Shown in pieces: positions 7,061 to 10,568 of a DNA stretch of 10,568 nucleotides. Source of the stretch: CAZVWH01 sp964631175 (GTDB taxonomy: Bacteria; Planctomycetota; Phycisphaerae; Sedimentisphaerales; Anaerobacaceae); assembly GCA_964631175.1 (NCBI GenBank), contig CAZVWH010000097.1, positions 1-10,568 on the forward strand, given 5' to 3'. The notes under the pieces are model-generated. The model searched no databases. It saw only the letters and a program-made list of their open reading frames with translations, and was not told where the DNA came from. How positions within the stretch are numbered: the stretch's first letter is position 1; the number at the start of each line of letters is the position of its first letter. Made by a program: the position numbers and the translations under genes.

Positions 7061-7118
7061 TGGCCGGCCACGTCATTCCGACCGGAGTCCCAACATTGTT
7101 GGGACGTATCGGAGGAAT
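7061..7118. repeat. Nested palindromic element
   Basis: TGGCCGGCCA (7061-7070) is a perfect palindrome. Next comes a hairpin with perfect arms GTCCCAACA (7087-7095) and TGTTGGGAC (7097-7105), further flanked by ATTCC (7075-7079)/GGAAT (7114-7118) and CCG/CGG pairs. This looks like another dispersed palindromic repeat, different in sequence from the GCTCAGGAC family. Confidence 0.6.
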
Positions 7119-7140
7119 CTATTTAAACAGCTTTCTCCAC

Positions 7141-7195
7141 TTCGCCTACGGCCCCTCAGCTAACGCTTCCCTCGGTCTTGCTCAGGACAGACGAA
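7141..7195. repeat. Repeat element abutting the 5' break of the transposase remnant
   Basis: It contains TTCGCCTACGGC (related to the leader repeat near 6550) and TTGCTCAGGAC (7178-7188, identical to 6661-6671). Recognisable transposase sequence begins immediately after it, so repeat insertion or recombination may have removed the transposase 5' part. Confidence 0.4.
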
Positions 7196-7828
7196 GCGGC
7201 CATCCAGCGGTGGCTGGGGCATAGCTGGCCGAGGATCAAGCGTTGGGCCACACAAATACGTGCCCATGGATTTGGCAAGCTCACCACAAGCTTGGTTCTC
7301 ATCGACGAGACGGGTACCCACTGGTCGGGCGGACATGGGCGCCTCGCGGCCAGACGCCGGTGCTGCGGCAGCGGACTCGGCATCATCGGCGCATCTGGTG
7401 CGATTGGCGAATTGTCTATCTCGCCCCGCCGTTACCGGCTGGGATGATACATGCAGTTCCTTATGGACGGCACAATCCGACAGGAACAGGTCATTGCCTT
7501 TCTGCGTCATCTTATGCGGCATCTGTCGGGCGAGATAATTGTTGTCTGGGATCATCTGGGAGCTCACCAAGGTCGTGCTTTTCGTAAGTGGTTGCGTCGG
7601 TGCCGTCGGGTTCATGTGGAATATCTGCCGGTGTATGCTCCTGAGCTTAATCCCAACGAGTATGGATGGGCCTATCTTAAGACCAATCCTTTGGCGAACT
7701 ACTGCCGATGGGATGTTAATCAACTGTATGCGAAGGTTGTGGTTGCAGCCGAAAAAACTGCGAGCCAACAGTCTCTGCTCCCTTCTTTTATTCACGCAAC
7801 CGGACTTTCTATTAGATTTAGGTATTGA
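7187..7828 (+). pseudogene. IS630-family transposase remnant (DDE_3 domain), 5' truncated and frame-disrupted
   Basis: Pieces of an IS630-type DDE transposase can be followed across frames. The first is DEAAIQRWLGHSWPRIKRWA, running to the first catalytic Asp in LIDETG (about 7305). The conserved RTWAPRGQTPVLR then appears in another frame (from about 7328), after which the frame returns at IGASGAI (near 7387). An in-frame TGA follows at 7445-7447. Downstream comes an intact C-terminal half from 7451, with the second Asp in VVWDHLGAH and the catalytic Glu in YAPELNPNEYGWAYLK. The N-terminal helix-turn-helix half expected in an about 340-residue protein is missing. No terminal inverted repeats were identified. 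With two compensating frame changes, one stop and a lost 5' end, it cannot encode active transposase. Confidence 0.85.
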
Positions 7829-7853
7829 ACATTACTTATACAGGTATCAATAG

Positions 7854-7865
7854 CTGCCGCGGCAG
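7854..7865. repeat. Perfect 12-bp palindrome CTGCCGCGGCAG
   Basis: It lies 25 bp past the end of the transposase remnant. It could be a leftover of the element's end or a minor repeat. Confidence 0.35.
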
Positions 7866-7974
7866 ATCGAGGTAGGCTCGTCGAAGTCTGCTCTGGTTGC
7901 GGTCTGTTCCTATCTTTGGCCGAAACGAACTGCAGCTTCTCTACAGAACAAACACAATGAAGATTGTGGTCGTC

Positions 7975-8097
7975 CTACTCTTGCTCATCAGGTTCGCAAA
8001 AGCATTCATCGGGGGGTTCACCGCAACCTGAGCAAACTCCATTCTCTATGGGCCGACCACATGTCTTGCATGGCGAACATCCACAACTTTGGCACAT
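7975..8097 (-). CDS. 40-residue Cys-rich zinc-ribbon-like small protein
   Basis: A short open frame on the minus strand encodes 40 residues with nine cysteines (positions 2, 5, 7, 10, 13, 22, 25, 32, 34). It begins MCQSCGCSPCKTCGRPIE, continues with VCSGCG (21-26) and ends in an acidic tail, CFCEPDEQE. The paired CxxCG knuckles (10-13 and 22-25) are the layout of a zinc ribbon that binds one metal, with extra cysteines left over. A good ribosome-binding site (TGGAG, 8110-8106) lies 8 nt before the ATG, and a TATATT (-10-like) lies at 8128-8123. It follows murG on the same strand by 125 bp. I have the impression that similar tiny MCxxCGCSPCK proteins exist in anaerobes, but no function is known to me. 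The dense, regular cysteine pattern plus the ribosome site argue it is real. Confidence 0.75.
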   Translation of the reverse strand: MCQSCGCSPCKTCGRPIENGVCSGCGEPPDECFCEPDEQE

Positions 8098-8222
8098 TGC
8101 TCTGTCTCCAAAAATGCTCTATAATATAATGCTTAAAACTACCTGCTGGAACCCTATAAGCCAAGCCTGAAATTTTCAAGTACTACGATTCGTCATCTAT
8201 AAAAGCAGTTTATATGCGATTT

Positions 8223-9335
8223 CTAAACGGCGATTTTTACGAGCTTCTCTGCAACCTTACAGCCGGCGTCCAAACTCGCGACTGCCCTGCAGGCCCTAGC
8301 CATCTCTTGTCGTTGTTTTTCATCTTTCATCAACATTTCCAGCTCCTGCCACAGCCACTCGGCTCTCTCCGTTGCGTCCGGCAGGTCGTCAACGATAATC
8401 GCCGCTCCGGCCTCAACGAGCTTGTCTGCATTTAGGTACTGATGCCTGTCCCTATGGTACGGATAAGGCATACAGATACTCGACACTTCCGCCGCGGCAT
8501 ATTCAGCCACGCTAACCGCACCACTTCTTCCGACCACTAAATCAGCAGCAGCTAACAGATTCGACATATCATCGTAATATCCCAGGACCTTGTAACCGAT
8601 TTTGGTGTTGACATACCTCTGCCTGATTTTTTCGATGTTAGCCCGCCCCGTCAGATGCACAATCTGCCAGCTATCAGCGAAAGTATTTAACTTTTCCAGC
8701 AGCGAGCACACGGCGTCATTAATATTCTCTGAGCCGCTCGATGCACCGGTTATGAGTAAAATCTTTTTATTTTTATCAAGACCTAATTGCTCGATGGCTT
8801 TATCCGGCTCTGAATGTAAAAAGCTGCTTCGCAGGGGACAGCCGACAACGTTTATCTTCTCCTTGTATTTGGCAAGATGTTGAATCGTATCCTCGAACTG
8901 TACGTAAATTTCATTTGCGAAGCGTGCTATCATCTTGTTTGCCCGGCCCGGCAGGATGTCCACATTCAACAGCACAACGGGCGCTTTTAATTTATGTGCA
9001 GCTTTACAGGCCGGCGCCGCCACAAATCCGCCGATGCCGGTAATTACAGGGCTATCACTTGCAGCGATTATTTTTTTCGCCATTCGATAACTTTTCCAGA
9101 ATGAAGTGCAAAAGCCAATGAATTTGCTGGGCTGAAAACTCAAACCTTTAGCAGGAAGCGGAGTATATTCGAAGCCAGCCTGTTGAAGGATTTGTGCATC
9201 CATGCTGCGGGTGCTGCAGAAAAAATGTATCTTTGCTGTCGGCTCAAGTTTAGCTATCTGTTCTGCCACAGCGATAGCGGGATATATATGACCGCCTGTT
9301 CCTCCGCCGGCAAAGAAAAAACATCTATAGCCCAT
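8223..9335 (-). CDS. murG: MurG-type UDP-GlcNAc:lipid I N-acetylglucosaminyltransferase
   Basis: This 370-residue GT28 protein is close to the usual MurG length (about 355-370). MurG sits on the inner membrane face and adds GlcNAc to lipid I to make the peptidoglycan precursor lipid II. Hallmarks are the N-terminal glycine loop GGGTGGH (10-16), GIGGF (100-104), LPGRANK (128-134), the GYYDDM loop (252-257), RSGAVSVAE (270-278) for donor nucleotide binding, and HRDRHQYLNA (294-303). Departures are notable: the usual HEQN before the PGxxN motif is LNVD (123-126), GGSQGA is GASSGS (197-202), and the HQxG segment reads HLTG (227-230). It is not flanked by other cell-wall genes, unlike the common ftsW-murG-murC order. 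The ATG has AGGA (9349-9346) 10 nt upstream. A lineage-specific MurG is most likely; a paralogue acting on another lipid-linked sugar is possible. Confidence 0.9.
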   Translation of the reverse strand: MGYRCFFFAGGGTGGHIYPAIAVAEQIAKLEPTAKIHFFCSTRSMDAQILQQAGFEYTPLPAKGLSFQPSKFIGFCTSFWKSYRMAKKIIAASDSPVITGIGGFVAAPACKAAHKLKAPVVLLNVDILPGRANKMIARFANEIYVQFEDTIQHLAKYKEKINVVGCPLRSSFLHSEPDKAIEQLGLDKNKKILLITGASSGSENINDAVCSLLEKLNTFADSWQIVHLTGRANIEKIRQRYVNTKIGYKVLGYYDDMSNLLAAADLVVGRSGAVSVAEYAAAEVSSICMPYPYHRDRHQYLNADKLVEAGAAIIVDDLPDATERAEWLWQELEMLMKDEKQRQEMARACRAVASLDAGCKVAEKLVKIAV

Positions 9336-9423
9336 TATTTAAGCATCCTGCTTTTATAAACACTTAAAAACCCGCCCAAAATCGGCCAAACTGTCCGGAG
9401 CCGGATTGACGGATGTATTATGG

Positions 9424-9452
9424 ATTATAGTACCGGGTATAATAGTCGTAAA
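9424..9452 (-). promoter_or_regulatory. Candidate sigma-70 promoter of murG
   Basis: On the minus strand, TTTACG (9452-9447, 4/6) and a perfect TATAAT (9429-9424) are 17 nt apart. Transcription would begin near 9417, about 80 nt before the murG ATG, suggesting murG heads its own transcript. Confidence 0.55.
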
Positions 9453-9602
9453 GACCTGACTCTTGCATGTCCGGCTGTTCGTTTCCAATATCAAGCCCTG
9501 ATTGAATCAGCCAATGGTGTTGATTTACCTACAGGCGGATGAAAAACGAGCTTGCGAACAAAGTTTAGTCACGCCAGAAGAGCGGACTTTCACAAATAGT
9601 AG

Positions 9603-9631
9603 TTGACATGAATTATTTTGCACTTTAGTAT
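9603..9631 (+). promoter_or_regulatory. Strong sigma-70-like promoter of the thioredoxin gene
   Basis: A perfect TTGACA (9603-9608) and TAGTAT (9626-9631, 4/6) are 17 nt apart. The predicted start near 9638 gives a leader of about 45 nt before the thioredoxin ATG, in an AT-rich stretch. Confidence 0.65.
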
Positions 9632-9682
9632 CTGGTTTTGAGTCCAATATATTGATTTTTTTTAACGTGAAGGAGAACAGGC

Positions 9683-10021
9683 ATGGAAGCAAATATAACA
9701 ATCGACATCGAAGATGACACATTTGAAAACGAGGTTCTCAAATCGCAGGTGCCGGTATTGGTGGACTTCTGGGCGCCGTGGTGTGGACCCTGCATAATGG
9801 CTGCACCGGTGCTGCAAAAAATAGCTGAGCAGTATAAAGGAAGATTAAAGGTCTGCAAGTTGGACGTTGACCAGGCGCGCCAGACGGCTATCGAACACAG
9901 CATTATGAGTATACCAACGTTGAATATTTTCAAAGATGGCCAGGTAGTAGACCAAATTGTCGGGGTTACACCGAGGTATGAGTCCGACCTTAAAAAGAAG
10001 ATCGAGCCGCTTTTGGAATAA
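9683..10021 (+). CDS. trxA: Thioredoxin
   Basis: This is a 112-residue single-domain cytoplasmic thioredoxin, near the family's usual 105-110. The redox site WCGPC is at 33-37, preceded by VDFWAP (27-32); the conserved Pro42 of the following helix and the cis-Pro78 in SIPTL are present, and the C-terminal FKDGQ/GV pattern is intact. It reduces protein disulfides and is recharged by thioredoxin reductase, which is not in the window. One extra cysteine, Cys58 (VCKLDVD), lies outside the active site. The start is well marked by GAAGGAG (9669-9675) 7 nt before ATG and by the promoter at 9603-9631. A two-gene AT-rich module follows 6 nt after the stop, so all three may share a transcript. Several thioredoxin paralogues usually exist, so the symbol is by similarity only. 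Confidence 0.95.
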   Translation: MEANITIDIEDDTFENEVLKSQVPVLVDFWAPWCGPCIMAAPVLQKIAEQYKGRLKVCKLDVDQARQTAIEHSIMSIPTLNIFKDGQVVDQIVGVTPRYESDLKKKIEPLLE

Positions 10022-10027
10022 TCAAGG

Positions 10028-10351
10028 ATGAGCAACGATATTTTGAATTTTATAAAGTCTTGTATTAGGGGTCGCAGAATATGCTGGACGTATCATGTTA
10101 ATATGCGATTAAAAGGGCGTTTTATACCGAGGGAAGTTATTTTATCTTCGGTAGATCGTTATGAAATAATCGAAAAATACCCCAAAGATAAATATCTTCC
10201 AAGCTATCTTGTTTATGCAAAAGACAAAGGACATATTATTCATATTCATATAGCAACCGATGTAGAAAACGATAGCGTAACAATTATTACAACTTACAGG
10301 CCGACTTTGGATAAGTGGGAAAAAGGGTTTAAAAAGAGGAGAAAAACATGA
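10028..10351 (+). CDS. DUF4258 family protein, probable toxin-like partner
   Basis: This 107-residue basic protein has the DUF4258 pattern: an N-terminal helix, then WTYHVNMRLKGRF (20-32) with His23 and Arg27, then IIEKYPKDKYLPSYLVY (47-63), a central beta-hairpin with HIHIATDV (72-79), and the C-terminal TYRPTLDKW (89-97) ending in a Lys/Arg-rich tail. DUF4258 proteins resemble small RelE/BrnT-like RNase toxins in size and charge, and are commonly paired with a YgiT-type zinc-finger protein, as here (ATGA overlap). The toxin role is inference from size and partner, not demonstrated. It starts 6 nt after the thioredoxin stop. Its ATG has AAGG directly adjacent, too close for a good ribosome site, so it may depend on coupling to thioredoxin translation. 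The region is clearly more AT-rich than the mannan operon, hinting at transfer. Confidence 0.8.
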   Translation: MSNDILNFIKSCIRGRRICWTYHVNMRLKGRFIPREVILSSVDRYEIIEKYPKDKYLPSYLVYAKDKGHIIHIHIATDVENDSVTIITTYRPTLDKWEKGFKKRRKT

Positions 10352-10568
10352 TTTGCCATAACTGTGGGGGGAAATTAGAAAATCTGGTGACGAATTTACC
10401 CTTTAAGATTAATTACAACTCCATTGTTATTATCAAAGGGCTTCCTGTCTTACAGTGCCGAAATTGTAGCGAATATTTGATTGAGGATGAGGTTATGGAA
10501 AAGGTAGATACCATCCTCAACAGAATTGACAAAACCGCAGAGCTTGAAGTCCTTAGTTATGCCGTGTA
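10348..10568 (+). CDS. YgiT/MqsA-type zinc-finger protein, probable antitoxin (3' end beyond the window)
   Basis: Seventy-three residues are visible before the window ends. The protein begins MICHNCGGKL and has two CxxC knuckles, Cys3/Cys6 and Cys37/Cys40 (LQCRNCSEYL), followed by helix EDEVMEKVDTILNRI: the N-terminal zinc-binding fold of YgiT/MqsA antitoxins. The last visible residues, AELEVLSYAV, resemble the usual end of short YgiT-only proteins, so probably few or no residues are missing, but a DNA-binding helix-turn-helix domain downstream, as in full MqsA, cannot be excluded. The ATG overlaps the previous gene's stop as ATGA, and GAGGAG (10336-10341) lies 6 nt upstream, a good ribosome site. 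Toxin-first order matches MqsRA. It would neutralise its partner and might repress the module. Confidence 0.85.
   Translation, partial: MICHNCGGKLENLVTNLPFKINYNSIVIIKGLPVLQCRNCSEYLIEDEVMEKVDTILNRIDKTAELEVLSYAV

Noticed and set aside
7160..7795. 211-codon open frame on the minus strand
   Set aside because: It runs antisense to the transposase remnant, whose plus-strand protein motifs (LIDETG, RTWAPRGQTPVLR, WDHLGAH, NPNEY) are clear; the antisense protein has no recognisable features.
7964..8170. 68-codon plus-strand open frame
   Set aside because: It is the antisense of the Cys-rich small gene; the minus-strand frame has the ribosome site and a patterned protein.
1..10568. CRISPR array, tRNA or rRNA genes
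   Set aside because: No regularly spaced direct repeats, cloverleaf-like sequences or rRNA signatures were found by eye on either strand.

Overview
The window looks like chromosomal DNA of an anaerobic or facultative, polysaccharide-degrading bacterium. Protein style, moderate GC, a divergent MurG and many dispersed palindromic repeats (some inside genes) fit a Planctomycetota lineage such as sediment Phycisphaerae. This placement is a guess from protein flavour; no rRNA or marker gene proves it.

Positions 1-6720, minus strand: a three-gene mannan/mannobiose-use operon, read from high to low coordinates. A candidate sigma-70 promoter (6689-6717) precedes a sodium:solute symporter (6530-4716). 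Next is a very large two-enzyme protein (4570-1433): signal peptide-like segment, GH5 glycosidase, fibronectin III domain, a beta-rich carbohydrate-binding-like domain, then a complete cellobiose/mannobiose 2-epimerase. Last is a GH130 mannosylglucose phosphorylase (1427-225), translationally coupled 5 nt downstream. Together they could cut mannan to mannobiose, epimerise it to mannosyl-glucose, import one of these, and phosphorolyse mannosyl-glucose to mannose-1-phosphate plus glucose. The parts match the known Bacteroides fragilis mannan cassette (mannanase, epimerase, symporter, phosphorylase), but mannanase and epimerase are fused here. A strong ribosome-binding site and ATG sit exactly at the start of the epimerase domain, so one gene may make both a secreted fusion and a cytoplasmic epimerase. 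Two palindromic repeats have been absorbed in frame into loops of the epimerase.

Positions 6720-7970: a gene-poor stretch with palindromes, dispersed repeats and a decayed IS630-family transposase (plus strand, truncated 5', two frame changes, one stop).

Positions 7975-9452, minus strand: a 40-residue Cys-rich zinc-ribbon-like protein, and upstream of it a MurG-type glycosyltransferase with its own good promoter, away from any dcw cluster.

Positions 9603-10568, plus strand: a strong promoter, a thioredoxin, then an AT-rich overlapping pair (DUF4258 protein and YgiT-type zinc-finger protein, the latter cut by the window end) that looks like a toxin-antitoxin module.
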